Source: Flavobacteriales bacterium UBA4466
Lineage (GTDB): Bacteria; Bacteroidota; Bacteroidia; Flavobacteriales_D; Crocinitomicaceae
Assembly (NCBI GenBank): GCA_905182335.1
Contig: CAJJBE010000004.1
Coordinates: 186,001 to 250,000 of the forward strand
Reading direction: 5' to 3'
Length of the DNA stretch: 64,000 nt
The position numbers were made by a program, and so were the translations under genes. Shown here piece by piece: positions 45,801 through 55,735 of this stretch (position 1 is its first letter; each line of letters begins with the position of its first letter). The notes under the pieces are model-generated. The model was not told where the DNA came from, did no database searches, and saw nothing but the letters and a program-made list of their open reading frames with translations.

Positions 45801-48473
45801 ATGCCGAAAACGCGCATTTTCAGGGTCTTCATTTGGTTCAGTGGAATTCTTGTTGGATTGTTACTGCTAATTACAGGTGCGCTCTATATTTTTAAGGATG
45901 ACATATGTAATGTAGTCATCAATCAAGTAAACAAAAATCTTAAAGGAAAGGTTTCTGTAGCAAAAGTTGACCTTGCCTTTTGGGGATCTTTCCCAAACTT
46001 GTCTGTCGATTTTAAAGAGGTATTTATTCAAGACTCATATCAAGGCTCTACGGAACTAGACACATTACTTTATTCAGATAGAATTCGATGTAAATTCAAT
46101 CTATTAGACATCTGGCGTGAGAATTACACAGTTAAATCACTTGAAGTTTCTCCAGGAATACTTAAGATAAAAGTCAATTCGAGAGGATTGAATAATTATG
46201 ATATTATAAAAGAAGACACAGTAGACGTTGAACAAAGCAGGCTTGAATTGAACTTAGACATTGTTGAATTTGAAGATTTCAGATTTGATTATATTAATGA
46301 TGCCACCAATCAAGAATATCTTACTAAGATCAATTCCATGTCCTTGATGGGACAATTTAGCTCTTCAGTATTCACCGTTTCAGCGGTAAGTGATTTACAA
46401 ATCATAGCAGCACGTTCAGGCAGTATCACATTGGTGAATAATCAACCTGCGAAACTAAATATTGCAGTTAATGTGAATCAAGATTCTAGTATCATCAACA
46501 TTCCTAAGTCAACAATATCAATTGCAAATTTACCATTTGATTTTCAAGGAGATGTTCGGGATGATGGATTTACATTTAACCTTCGCGGCAAAAACATTTA
46601 TATTCAAGATGTTGCTAATAACCTTGCGATCCAGTACGTCGCTGATGTGAAGAGATTCTCTGGACAAGGCGCTCTTTTATTTGATTTGCTTATTTCAGGG
46701 GATAAAGACCCAAGGAAACCTGTTAATGTTGAATGTGATTTCGGTGTTAAAGGTGGTGTGCTTAAGAGCCCTAATAGAGGGGTCACAATCAAAAACCTCA
46801 AATTAGAAGGGAGCTATTCCAATAAAGGAGGGCCAACCAAAGAAAGTCTCGATCTTCAAAATGTTTCATTTCAAACGAGTAGTGGGCCGTTTAAAGGGAA
46901 CTTAAGAGTAACACAATTTGAAACCCCTTTATTTAAAGGAAAGGCAAACGGATTGATTGATTTAGCAGTGTGGCACTCACTTTTTAGAGTGCCAAATATA
47001 GAAATGTTAACAGGGACCGTAGATTTAAATACGGATTTTATAGTTCAAGGAAAATCAACCAAAGCAGAAACAATGGAGTACCACATTGATAAATGCGAAG
47101 GGGATTTAAGAATGGATAATGTTAATTTTTCTTTTATAGATGATAAACGGGTATTTAAGTCAATTAATGGACTTGTTTATCTTAGGAATAATGAAGCTGG
47201 CTTGGAGGATGTTTCCTTAAATATTGGCGAGTCAGACTTTAGAGTAAATGGTATATTTAAGAATATTGTGGACTACTTCAGTGGTGTGGGAAATTTAAAC
47301 ACAGATATTCAAATTACAGGTAATAAGATCAATATAGAAGATCTTGGAGCGGACGCTAAGGAAGATATTTTGGAACGTGGGCGACAGTTTGTTTTGCCAT
47401 ACAATATTGATGGAACCGTACTTTTGGACGTTGGCTCATTGAGGTACGAAGAGCATAAGTTTGATGCTTTGAAAGGTAATATGTCTATTTATAAGCGAAT
47501 CATTCATTTCCCTCGAATTTCAGTTAGAAATGGAGGGGCAGATGTGGTAGGGTCATTAAAGATTGAAGAACGAGCCCCTGAGATTTTTAATATATCGAGT
47601 CAACTGGTGTCGAAAAACATCAATGTGACCAGCTTATTTAAAGAGTGGGATAATTTCAATCAAGATGTAATATCGAGCAGTAATATCGAGGGAGTAGCAA
47701 AAGCAAACCTTACTTTTGAGGCACCATTTGATTTGCGTTCAGGGGTAATCTCAAAAGCGATTAAAGCAACAATTGTAATTCAAATAGATGATGGTCGATT
47801 AAAGAAAGTGAATACTTTTGATGAAATTATTCAAAGTTTAAAGAAAAGTAGCCTTAAAGTATTTTTCGGTAAGGAGAATCTCTCGATATTTGGCCGTAAA
47901 CTAAAGGATTTGAAATTTAATCAATTAAAAAATACGCTGATTATCCAAGATGGAGAGCTTACAATTCCATCCATGTCAATTGTGTCATCCGCTATAGAGA
48001 TTGAGGCTTCCGGTAAGCATACATTCGATAATCAAATTGATTACCGATTTGGTTTTAGGCTACGTGATTTGAAAAGAACTAAGAAAAGTGAGTTTGGTGA
48101 GATTTTAGATGATGGCTCAGGAGTACAGGTCTTTATGCGTATGTATGGGGATATATATGACCCGACTATTGAATGGGATAAACAATCTCGTAAGGAAATG
48201 TCTAAAGAAAATCGTGAAGCGGAAAAAGAGGATATCAAGTCTATTTTAAAATCTGAATTCGGGCTGTATAAAAATGATTCTACAGTGAAGGGATATATAA
48301 AGTCTAATGAGCCAAAAGAAGAGTTGATAATTCAATTCGATCCGGTGAATCAATTCGATCCAGTTATAGAAGTTAAAAAACCGAAGAAGGATACGAAGAT
48401 TTCAAGGGTGTTAAGTAAATGGAAAAAGCAATCAGAAGCAGAAAATAAAGAAGAATTTGTGATAGACGACTAA
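45801..48473 (+). CDS. AsmA-family envelope protein
   Basis: 890 residues from the ATG at 45801; a TTG at 45771 adds ten residues before it and is less likely. One N-terminal membrane helix (about 7-29) is followed by a long beta-rich periplasmic body of the AsmA/bridge-like type (KGKVSVAKVDLAFWGSFPN, LKSPNRGVTIKNLKLEGSY, VNGIFKNIVDYFSGVGN). The charged tail (last about 85 residues) is Lys/Glu-rich with a small duplication of IQFDPV/NQFDPV. The family is linked to outer membrane lipid transport or assembly. Monocistronic. Confidence 0.85.
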   Translation: MPKTRIFRVFIWFSGILVGLLLLITGALYIFKDDICNVVINQVNKNLKGKVSVAKVDLAFWGSFPNLSVDFKEVFIQDSYQGSTELDTLLYSDRIRCKFNLLDIWRENYTVKSLEVSPGILKIKVNSRGLNNYDIIKEDTVDVEQSRLELNLDIVEFEDFRFDYINDATNQEYLTKINSMSLMGQFSSSVFTVSAVSDLQIIAARSGSITLVNNQPAKLNIAVNVNQDSSIINIPKSTISIANLPFDFQGDVRDDGFTFNLRGKNIYIQDVANNLAIQYVADVKRFSGQGALLFDLLISGDKDPRKPVNVECDFGVKGGVLKSPNRGVTIKNLKLEGSYSNKGGPTKESLDLQNVSFQTSSGPFKGNLRVTQFETPLFKGKANGLIDLAVWHSLFRVPNIEMLTGTVDLNTDFIVQGKSTKAETMEYHIDKCEGDLRMDNVNFSFIDDKRVFKSINGLVYLRNNEAGLEDVSLNIGESDFRVNGIFKNIVDYFSGVGNLNTDIQITGNKINIEDLGADAKEDILERGRQFVLPYNIDGTVLLDVGSLRYEEHKFDALKGNMSIYKRIIHFPRISVRNGGADVVGSLKIEERAPEIFNISSQLVSKNINVTSLFKEWDNFNQDVISSSNIEGVAKANLTFEAPFDLRSGVISKAIKATIVIQIDDGRLKKVNTFDEIIQSLKKSSLKVFFGKENLSIFGRKLKDLKFNQLKNTLIIQDGELTIPSMSIVSSAIEIEASGKHTFDNQIDYRFGFRLRDLKRTKKSEFGEILDDGSGVQVFMRMYGDIYDPTIEWDKQSRKEMSKENREAEKEDIKSILKSEFGLYKNDSTVKGYIKSNEPKEELIIQFDPVNQFDPVIEVKKPKKDTKISRVLSKWKKQSEAENKEEFVIDD

Positions 48474-48607
48474 TCCGTATGAAAATAGTATTCTTAAAAG
48501 GGTTAAAAGACGGTTAATTTAAATCTCTTTTCCCATTAAAAAGAGAGCTATCAATTTTATTGATGCTTATCGCATTTTCTTGTCATGTTTTGGGATAGGT
48601 CAAAAAA

Positions 48608-48635
48608 AAGAGCTTATCACATGTGATAAGCTCTT
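48608..48635 (-). terminator. Intrinsic terminator of the cold-shock gene
   Basis: AAGAGCTTATCAC (48608-48620) is repeated inverted at 48623-48635 around a 2-base centre. Read on the minus strand it is followed by a T-run (48602-48609). Perfect 13-bp stem. Confidence 0.9.
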
Positions 48636-48659
48636 CCAATAAAAAATAAAATATAAATA

Positions 48660-48854
48660 CTACTGTACTACTTTTACGTCTACTGCATTCATTCCTTTTC
48701 TACCTTCCTGAAGTTCAAACTCAACTTCGTCACCTTCACGGATCTCGTCGATTAACCCAGAAACGTGTACGAAATGATCATTACTTGAACCTTCTTCAGT
48801 GATGAATCCAAATCCTTTTTCTTCATTGAAGAATTTTACTGTTCCTTTACTCAT
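48660..48854 (-). CDS. Cold-shock domain protein
   Basis: 64-residue single OB-fold RNA/DNA chaperone. It has the RNP1 motif KGFGFI and RNP2 HFVHVSGL; the N-terminus MSKGTVKFFNEE and acidic surface are typical of CspA-like proteins. Isolated gene with its own -7 element and strong terminator. I see no clear cold-box, so cold induction is not shown. Confidence 0.95.
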   Translation of the reverse strand: MSKGTVKFFNEEKGFGFITEEGSSNDHFVHVSGLIDEIREGDEVEFELQEGRKGMNAVDVKVVQ

Positions 48855-48884
48855 GATAATAATTTATTAAATATATAATTGACG

Positions 48885-48892
48885 CAAAGATA
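48885..48892 (-). promoter_or_regulatory. -7 promoter element of the cold-shock gene
   Basis: Minus strand TATCTTTG fits TAnnTTTG, 30 bases before the start codon. No -33 box at 19 bases. Confidence 0.5.
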
Positions 48893-49155
48893 GGTGAGGA
48901 AATTGATATATCATAATTAATCATCAATCTTATTGAATAAACGATTCATTTTACTGAAGCTTCTTGGCTTTTTTCTTTCTCTTTTTTAAAGAGATAATTC
49001 TTTTTTAACACCAGTTTATACAGTCGTTTATATTTTTTATAGTCTTTGTAAGACTAATTTTATTCTAATCAGTCAATTAAATTCTAAAAAAGGATTCAAA
49101 ATCATGATGTTTTGTACAGAATAATTTAACTATTCAAGCTATCTTCGCCCTAGTT
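48893..49155. other. Noncoding region between divergent csp and dusB
   Basis: 263 AT-rich bases with no ORF or hairpin worth naming. A TATCTTCG at 49140-49147 just before dusB is only a partial match to a -7 box. I see nothing else in it. Confidence 0.5.
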
Positions 49156-50151
49156 ATGGCAAAAATCCGTGATATAGATTTAGGAGAGTTTCCACTTTTA
49201 CTTGCTCCCATGGAAGATGTAAGTGATCCACCTTTCCGTGCATTGTGTAAAGAACATGGTGCGGATTTAATGTATACTGAGTTTATTTCTTCAGAAGGTT
49301 TAATACGTGATGCCGTAAAAAGTGTACAAAAGCTAGATATTTTTGAATATGAGCGCCCAATAGGAATTCAAATTTTTGGCTATGATATCGAGAGCATGAA
49401 AATGGCTACCGAAATTACAGAGAAAACAAATCCTGATATTATTGACATCAACTATGGGTGCCCTGTTAAGAAAGTGGCATGCAAAGGTGCAGGCGCAGGA
49501 ATCCTTCAAGATATACCAAAGATGATAGAGATGACTCGTGAGATAGTGAAATCAACGAAGCTACCTGTGACCGTTAAAACACGCTTAGGGTGGGACGAAA
49601 GTTCAAAGTATATTGTAGAGGTTGCTGAGCGTTTGCAGGATGTTGGAATTGAAGCTATTTCAATTCACGGGCGCACCCGTAAGCAGATGTATAAGGGTGA
49701 AGCAGATTGGAGTCTCATTGCGGATGTGAAACATAACCCTCGAATGAAAATCCCAGTTTTTGGTAATGGAGATATTACAACTCCTGAGAAAGCAGTGGAA
49801 TATAAGAACCGGTATAATGTGGATGGAATCATGATCGGAAGAGCAAGTATTGGATACCCATGGATTTTTAATGAAATTAAGCACTTTGCAAAAACAGGTG
49901 AGCATTTATCTAAACCTACGGTTCAGAATAGAGTAGATGCCTGTATTCAACATTTAGAGATGAGTGTTAAATGGAAGGGTGAAATTCTAGGAATCGCTGA
50001 AATGAAGCGTCACTATACAAATTACTTTAAGGGAATTTCTCATTTTAAAGAGCACCGTATGAAGCTAGTTACTTCTTTTGATTTGGATGAAATCCGCCAA
50101 ACATTAATGTGGATTCGTGAAAACGCTGATGAATTATTTTTCGTTACATAA
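49156..50151 (+). CDS. dusB: tRNA-dihydrouridine synthase (DusB type)
   Basis: FMN-dependent reduction of tRNA uridines to dihydrouridine. 331 residues, standard length. Landmarks: LLAPMEDVSDPPFRALC (FMN-binding start), DINYGCPVKKV with catalytic Cys C102, KTRLGWD, ISIHGRTRKQMYKG, VFGNGDI and DGIMIGRASIGYPWIF. The C-terminal helical domain (about 245-331) recognises tRNA. Specificity for a given position is by similarity to DusB. Monocistronic, cytosolic. Confidence 0.93.
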   Translation: MAKIRDIDLGEFPLLLAPMEDVSDPPFRALCKEHGADLMYTEFISSEGLIRDAVKSVQKLDIFEYERPIGIQIFGYDIESMKMATEITEKTNPDIIDINYGCPVKKVACKGAGAGILQDIPKMIEMTREIVKSTKLPVTVKTRLGWDESSKYIVEVAERLQDVGIEAISIHGRTRKQMYKGEADWSLIADVKHNPRMKIPVFGNGDITTPEKAVEYKNRYNVDGIMIGRASIGYPWIFNEIKHFAKTGEHLSKPTVQNRVDACIQHLEMSVKWKGEILGIAEMKRHYTNYFKGISHFKEHRMKLVTSFDLDEIRQTLMWIRENADELFFVT

Positions 50152-50445
50152 TCACTATTATATCTCTTAATTCAGTTTACTAAAATTTAGAGCATTAGCC
50201 TTTATCCTTAATTGTCTCAGTTTTTTTCTCTCAAATAAGTATTTACAATTAAATTAATACAGTATAAAGCACTAGTGTATACTTCGTAGTTAAAGAGTCT
50301 TTGTGTCTTAAGAAGTAAACGCCTTAGATTATTAGGTTACACTTACGACTCTAAGTAATCAAAGGAGCGTTAAAAATGTTCGTGTCATCTTTGTTCAGTG
50401 TCATCTAATAATTGGTTATCTTAGCGTTGGAAAAATACAAGAAAA
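50152..50445. other. Noncoding region before paaZ
   Basis: 294 AT-rich bases. Two direct copies of GTGTCATCT lie at about 50383 and 50399, and TATCTTAG (about 50419) is a partial -7 box 20 bases before the paaZ ATG. No tRNA-like fold or hairpin with a T-run is seen. Confidence 0.45.
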
Positions 50446-52497
50446 ATGCAACGATATCAAAATTATGCTCAAGGTCAATGGATTGACGGAGACGGTGTTG
50501 AGACAAATCTATACAATGCTATTACAGGAGCCAAAATAGGGGAGGCGTCTAGCGCTGGGCTTGATTATGAAGCGATACTTAAGTATGGTCGTAAGACTGG
50601 CGGTGAAAAATTACGCAAAATGACCTTCCAAGAAAGGGGCCGTATGCTTAAAGCTTTGGCTTTCCATTTGTTAGAAAAAAAACGTAAGTATTATGAGGTA
50701 AGCGCTTTAACTGGAGCAACTAAAATTGACTCTTGGATTGACATCGAAGGTGGAATAGGAAACTTATTCGCAAATGCGTCTTTAAGAAGACAATTCCCCG
50801 ACTTACCCTATAATGTAGATGGTGTTTTTGCTCCTCTTTCAAAAGAAGGTTCATTTATAGGTCATCATATTCAGGTTCCTAAACGTGGAGTTGCAATTCA
50901 TATTAATGCATTCAATTTTCCAATTTGGGGAATGCTAGAGAAAGTAGCGGTTAACTTTATGGCAGGTGTTCCAGCCGTGGTTAAACCATCAGAGTATACA
51001 TGCTTCTTAACTGAAGTAATGGTTAGAGATATTATTGATTCTAAGATTTTACCTGAAGGGTCTCTTCAATTAATTTGTGGATTGGGTCGTGGCATTATTG
51101 ATCATGCGTCTTCTGAAGATGTAGTAACGTTTACGGGTTCTGCACATACAGGAAAACTATTAAAAGGGCTACCTCGTATATTGGAAGAAAGTGTTCCTTT
51201 CAATCTAGAAGCAGATTCATTAAACGCAACAGTTTTAGGGAAGTATGCAACTCCAGGAACGGCCGAGTTTGATTTGTTCATTAAAGAAACGGTTAAAGAA
51301 ATCACAGTGAAGGCAGGGCAGAAATGTACTGCAGTGCGACGAATATTAGTTCCTGAGGATTTCATTGAAGAAGTTCAAAAAGGAATTACAGCACGTTTGG
51401 CTTCAATTGTTATTGGTAATCCAAGTGAAGAAGGTGTTCGAATGGGAGCATTAGCAACAAGAACTCAAGTGGACCGCGTTCGCGCGAGTGTTGAATTGTT
51501 AGCTAAATCTCAAGACATCATTTTTGGTGATTTAGATAATTTTGAAGTTAAAGGAGCTGATAAAGACAAGGGTGCATTTTTCTCACCAATCTTATTCAGA
51601 AATAATAATCCTTACACGAACATAGATGTTCATAGTATTGAAGCATTTGGACCAGTTTCTACAATCATGCCCTATAAAAACATCGATGATGCAATCGAAC
51701 TTTCTCGTATGGGTAAAGGCTCATTGGTTTCATCTATCGTTACACCAAATGATGACGAAGGAAAAGAGTTCGTTATTGGCGCTGCGAGTATGCATGGGCG
51801 GATATTAGTCTTGAATAAAGATTGTGCGAAGGAAAGTACAGGGCACGGTTCCCCAATGCCATTATTAACACATGGCGGACCTGGTCGTGCCGGCGGTGGC
51901 GAGGAAATGGGAGGGAAAAGAGGTGTTATGCATTACATGCAACGTACCGCAATTCAAGGTCACCCAACAACAATTACGAAGATTACAGAACAGTTCCAGG
52001 TTGGTGCTGAAATGCCAGAGGCAAACCCTCATGTATTTAGGCAACATTTTGAAGAGTTAAATATTGGTGACACTGTATTTACACACAAACATACGGTTAC
52101 TCTTACTGATATTACAAACTTCGCGAATGTATCTGGAGATAATTTTTATGCTCACATGGATGAAACATCCTTGGAGGGAACAATCTTCGAACAGCGTGTA
52201 GCGCATGGTTATTTTTTGTTATCTAAAGCAGCTGGATTATTCGTTGATCCTAAAAAAGGACCAGTATTATTGAATTATGGTGTTGAAGAAGCTAGATTTA
52301 CGAAGCCAGTTTATCCTGGAACAACTGTTGGGGTTCGTTTTACAGTGAAAGAGAAAATTGACCAAGAGAAAAAAGATGAGAATGATATCGCAAAAGGAAT
52401 TGTAAAGTTTTTTGTTGATATGTTTGATGAAACAGGAGAGACTGTTGCGTTGGCAACGATCTTGACGATGGTTAAAAAACTAGATCAATCAGCATAA
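50446..52497 (+). CDS. paaZ: PaaZ: oxepin-CoA hydrolase / semialdehyde dehydrogenase fusion
   Basis: Ring-cleavage enzyme of the phenylacetate pathway. 683 residues. Residues 1-520 are an aldehyde dehydrogenase domain: HINAFNFPIWGMLEK, VVKPSEYTC, NAD-site VVTFTGSAHTG, E254 region in FNLEADSLN, and catalytic Cys C294 in GQKCTAVRR. Residues about 530-680 are a MaoC-like (R)-hydratase: ANVSGDNFYAHMDE and RVAHGYFLLSKAAGLF. Both catalytic sets look intact. No other paa genes are in the window, so the pathway lies elsewhere or the protein serves another substrate. Confidence 0.93.
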   Translation: MQRYQNYAQGQWIDGDGVETNLYNAITGAKIGEASSAGLDYEAILKYGRKTGGEKLRKMTFQERGRMLKALAFHLLEKKRKYYEVSALTGATKIDSWIDIEGGIGNLFANASLRRQFPDLPYNVDGVFAPLSKEGSFIGHHIQVPKRGVAIHINAFNFPIWGMLEKVAVNFMAGVPAVVKPSEYTCFLTEVMVRDIIDSKILPEGSLQLICGLGRGIIDHASSEDVVTFTGSAHTGKLLKGLPRILEESVPFNLEADSLNATVLGKYATPGTAEFDLFIKETVKEITVKAGQKCTAVRRILVPEDFIEEVQKGITARLASIVIGNPSEEGVRMGALATRTQVDRVRASVELLAKSQDIIFGDLDNFEVKGADKDKGAFFSPILFRNNNPYTNIDVHSIEAFGPVSTIMPYKNIDDAIELSRMGKGSLVSSIVTPNDDEGKEFVIGAASMHGRILVLNKDCAKESTGHGSPMPLLTHGGPGRAGGGEEMGGKRGVMHYMQRTAIQGHPTTITKITEQFQVGAEMPEANPHVFRQHFEELNIGDTVFTHKHTVTLTDITNFANVSGDNFYAHMDETSLEGTIFEQRVAHGYFLLSKAAGLFVDPKKGPVLLNYGVEEARFTKPVYPGTTVGVRFTVKEKIDQEKKDENDIAKGIVKFFVDMFDETGETVALATILTMVKKLDQSA

Positions 52498-52512
52498 CGA
52501 TTAAACATCAAG

Positions 52513-53589
52513 ATGCTTCCCTTAAAAAAGATAATTCATATAGATATGGATGCGTTTTACGCTTCTGTTGAACAGATGGACAATCCTGAATTGAGAGGAA
52601 GGCCAATCGCCGTTGGTGGATCGAAAGAACGTGGTGTTGTTGCCGCAGCAAGTTACGAGGCACGGAAGTTCGGAGTGAAGTCAGCCATGGCCAGTATTAT
52701 TGCAGTCAGACGTTGCCCTCAATTGATTTTTGTGAAGCCTCGTTTTGAGCGCTATAAAGAAATCAGCAGTCAAATACGCAGTATTTTTTTCGATTATACC
52801 GATTTGGTAGAGCCATTATCATTGGATGAGGCTTTTTTAGATGTAACAGAAAACAAAGTGAATAATCCGTCAGCAAGTTTGATTGCTGAGGAAATCCGAA
52901 GGCGTATCAAAGAGGAAGTCGGGTTGTATGCATCAGCGGGGATTTCAATTAATAAGTTTACTGCAAAGATTGCATCGGATATTAATAAGCCGAACGGACA
53001 GAAAACGATTGAGCCGGATGAGGTTCTTCATTTTTTAGAATACCTACCGATAGATAAATTTTTTGGAGTAGGAAAAGTGACAGCTGCAAAATTACATCTA
53101 CATGGTATCTTTACGGGGAGGCAACTCAAAGAACAGACGGTTGATTATTTGATAACGCATTTTGGAAAATCAGGACAGCATTTCTACAACATTGTTCGTG
53201 GAATTCAACACAGTGAAGTCCAGCCGGATCGTATAAGGAAATCGATTGCTGCGGAACGTACGTTTTTGAAAGATTTAAGCACCGAAGACTTTATGTTAGA
53301 GCAATTAGATAAGATTGGGGATGAACTTGAAAAACGTTTAATCAATAGCAATGTAAAAGGGAAAACCGTTACGGTTAAGTTAAAGTATTCTGACTTTACC
53401 ACGCAAACACGAAGTAAAACAATTACTGATTTTATACACTTAAAAAGGGATTTCTTCCCAATCGTTAGAGACCTTATTTATCAAGAGAAACCAAAACAGA
53501 GTGTTCGATTACTTGGTATTACGTTAACGAAATTAGATAATGAGAAAGACTCAAAGAGTGTCTCTGTTCAACTGAAGTTTGAGTTTTAA
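52513..53589 (+). CDS. dinB: DNA polymerase IV
   Basis: Y-family lesion-bypass polymerase, 358 residues. Catalytic metal residues in IHIDMDAFYASVEQ (residues about 8-21) and PLSLDEAFLDVT, fingers with KFGVKSAM, and thumb FTAKIASDINKPNGQ; the little-finger domain spans about 240-345. The gene starts 15 bases after paaZ and may share a transcript. No C-terminal clamp-binding motif of the QLxLF type is obvious; the tail ends SVQLKFEF, which could substitute. Confidence 0.95.
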   Translation: MLPLKKIIHIDMDAFYASVEQMDNPELRGRPIAVGGSKERGVVAAASYEARKFGVKSAMASIIAVRRCPQLIFVKPRFERYKEISSQIRSIFFDYTDLVEPLSLDEAFLDVTENKVNNPSASLIAEEIRRRIKEEVGLYASAGISINKFTAKIASDINKPNGQKTIEPDEVLHFLEYLPIDKFFGVGKVTAAKLHLHGIFTGRQLKEQTVDYLITHFGKSGQHFYNIVRGIQHSEVQPDRIRKSIAAERTFLKDLSTEDFMLEQLDKIGDELEKRLINSNVKGKTVTVKLKYSDFTTQTRSKTITDFIHLKRDFFPIVRDLIYQEKPKQSVRLLGITLTKLDNEKDSKSVSVQLKFEF

Positions 53590-53602
53590 AGTGGGGGGTC
53601 TT

Positions 53603-53911
53603 CTATTTTAATGTAACACCCTTCAAAATACCGTTGTTTATTCCAATCAAAAAAGTAGTTCCTTCGCCTATTCTAATACTTTTCAAGCTTTTTACGTTGT
53701 CTTGAAAATAGAATCCAGATTCATATATACTCATTGGAACAAAGTGACCATCCCCCGTTCCAAGTAGACATTCTCCTCTTCCGGCATCGTGTCTAGCTGT
53801 TTCAACTTCAGTCTCATATAGATTCCCAACGCAGACAACATCTTGAATCCCATCGTTGTTGATATCTTGAATTTCTATGCCTTGTATTGGAGAAAACTGT
53901 GCTTCTTTAGA
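53603..53911 (-). pseudogene. C-terminal remnant of an FG-GAP/VCBS repeat protein
   Basis: In the 419-base gap between dinB and the MBOAT gene the minus strand is open for 102 codons with no start codon. It reads GIEIQDINNDGIQDVVCVGN and later GRGECLLGTGDGHFVPMSI and GFYFQDNVKSLKSI. The DINNDG..D and GTGDGHF pieces match the end of FG-GAP/VCBS beta-propeller surface proteins of Bacteroidetes. The frame is blocked upstream by TAG (53912-53914), so it is a 5'-truncated gene fragment. Nothing is readable in 53915-54008. Confidence 0.65.
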
Positions 53912-54008
53912 CTATTCAAAAGGACTAATTAAATGGTTGTAAAAGCTGGAGAGAAGGACCGAGAGGCCCACAAAAAAACCACTTAAATGATGCGCTTTTA
54001 TTTAAACC

Positions 54009-55733
54009 TTAAAACTGTAAATAAACAAATGGAGGCTGCTCCGCGCCAATTGCTTGATACATTAGAACTATAATCATAGCAACGCTAATTACTTGTAACC
54101 ACATCGGCATAGCAGTAAATGCTTTTTCATAAATATTTTTTATTTTATCGGGTAACCAGTGAACGAAGAATCCGGCTAACATTATGATTAATGGGACTTG
54201 ATAGATTGCAATGAAATCTAAGAAGTAGCTCATTGAAAAGTTAAAATTAAACGCAATACGATTCAGTAAATCCATTGGTAACTTATCAGCTTCTGCATCT
54301 GTTAAACCAGCTTCTTTAAAAGGACCTATTCGGGCCTCATCTAGTTTAAACCAAATACGTGTAAATGTGATGAAGTTAAACGTGAAGAAAATCTTCCAAA
54401 AGTGCACAATAAGCCATTTTGAATTTTCATAAAAACTGATTCTTTTCCAGTACTTATAAACTAAAAGTGCACATCCATTCATTACTCCCCAAATCACGAA
54501 ATTCTCACTTGGTCCATGCCATAATCCACCCGCAACCATCGTAATTATAAGGTTTAAGTCACGGTGGACATAGCGTTTAAAATCGTTAATAAAAGCAACC
54601 CCTAATAGGTAGACAACTGTTAGTCCACTATAAATCCATAGCAGTTCCCACCATTGTGTAATAAACACAAGAAAAGTAAAAATGAGAGCGATGGCAATGT
54701 ATGAACCTATACCTCCAGTTCTATTTCCTCCGAGTGGAATGTACAAGTAATCTTTTAGCCAAGAACCCAGTGATATATGCCATCTTCTCCAGAAGTCAGC
54801 AACGTTAATTGCTTTGTATGGTGAGTTGAAATTTGGTTTCAGCTTGAACCCCATTAAACGAGATAATCCAATTGCAATATCGGTGTATCCGGAGAAGTCT
54901 GCGTAGATATGAATAGAATAGGCCCACATCACAATCACGTAAACAAAACCGGGCTCTTCAAACGTAAAGGTTTCCGTAAAAAGTAGCTTGTCAATAAAGT
55001 ACACAATCAAGAAGTCAGCAATCACAATTTTCTTTACCAGACCTTTTACAATCTGTATAATCGACCAGCTGAAATCATTTTTAGTTAAAAGAAATGGCTT
55101 GTCAATTTGAGGAATGAAATCGCGTGCACGTACAATTGGCCCCATTACTAATTGCGGAAAGAAAGTTACGAAGAATGAATAGTGAAAGAAGTTTTTTACG
55201 GGCTTAATTTCTTTACGGTAAATGTCTACTACATAACTGATGTTTTGGAAGGTGAAGAAGGAAACGCCAACGGGTAAAAGAATCTTTTCTACGAATGGCG
55301 TATCATCAAAAAAGCTATTTCCAAATTGTGCAAATTGATTGATAAGCTCGTAGTTCGTATGAAACATCTCGTTGAACGACGCTGTAAAAAAATAGGCATA
55401 TTTAAAGTACCCTAGAATGAGCAGGTTGAATATTGCGGAAACAGCAATAATCCACTTTCGATTAATATCTTTTTTAGATTTAAATATTCGTATTCCTAAG
55501 AAGTAGTTGAATGCGACACTGATGATCAAAAGCAACATGTAAAGACCTGATGTCTTATAGAAAAAGAATAAGCTGATCGCGGTTAGAAAGATACTTCGAA
55601 CAAGTTTCTTTTTGTTTAAAAACGAGAAGATTACCATTACGATTAGGAAAAATAACCAGAAGTCTAACTTCGTGAAAACAAGTGAACTTCCGTCACCAAC
55701 TTCTGTAGAAAATATCGAAAATATTCTTTCCAT
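54009..55733 (-). CDS. MBOAT family O-acyltransferase (DltB/AlgI-like)
   Basis: 574-residue multi-pass membrane enzyme that moves acyl groups across the membrane onto a polymer. Roughly ten to twelve membrane helices. The MBOAT signature NVADFWRRWHISLGSW (about 310-325) with DYLYIPLGGNR, and the catalytic His H406 in AGGLWHGPSENFVIWG. The last gene of a three-gene operon with two SGNH-type hydrolases whose starts and stops are 0-2 bases apart. In such cassettes the MBOAT protein transfers and the SGNH proteins complete acylation of an exopolysaccharide. Confidence 0.93.
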   Translation of the reverse strand: MERIFSIFSTEVGDGSSLVFTKLDFWLFFLIVMVIFSFLNKKKLVRSIFLTAISLFFFYKTSGLYMLLLIISVAFNYFLGIRIFKSKKDINRKWIIAVSAIFNLLILGYFKYAYFFTASFNEMFHTNYELINQFAQFGNSFFDDTPFVEKILLPVGVSFFTFQNISYVVDIYRKEIKPVKNFFHYSFFVTFFPQLVMGPIVRARDFIPQIDKPFLLTKNDFSWSIIQIVKGLVKKIVIADFLIVYFIDKLLFTETFTFEEPGFVYVIVMWAYSIHIYADFSGYTDIAIGLSRLMGFKLKPNFNSPYKAINVADFWRRWHISLGSWLKDYLYIPLGGNRTGGIGSYIAIALIFTFLVFITQWWELLWIYSGLTVVYLLGVAFINDFKRYVHRDLNLIITMVAGGLWHGPSENFVIWGVMNGCALLVYKYWKRISFYENSKWLIVHFWKIFFTFNFITFTRIWFKLDEARIGPFKEAGLTDAEADKLPMDLLNRIAFNFNFSMSYFLDFIAIYQVPLIIMLAGFFVHWLPDKIKNIYEKAFTAMPMWLQVISVAMIIVLMYQAIGAEQPPFVYLQF

Positions 55734-55735
55734 AA

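Noticed and set aside
48338-48372. Short repeat coding IQFDPV/NQFDPV in the AsmA protein tail
   Set aside because: A local duplication of about 12-15 bases in a low-complexity tail; no sign of a mobile or regulatory element.
48536-48598. Lipoprotein-signal-like peptide (LLMLIAFSCHVLG) between the AsmA and csp genes
   Set aside because: Only 20 codons before a stop, no ATG in a suitable place, no continuation in another frame; likely chance.
50383-50407. Two copies of GTGTCATCT before paaZ
   Set aside because: Nine-base direct repeats 16 bases apart in AT-rich DNA are not unusual enough to call an operator.
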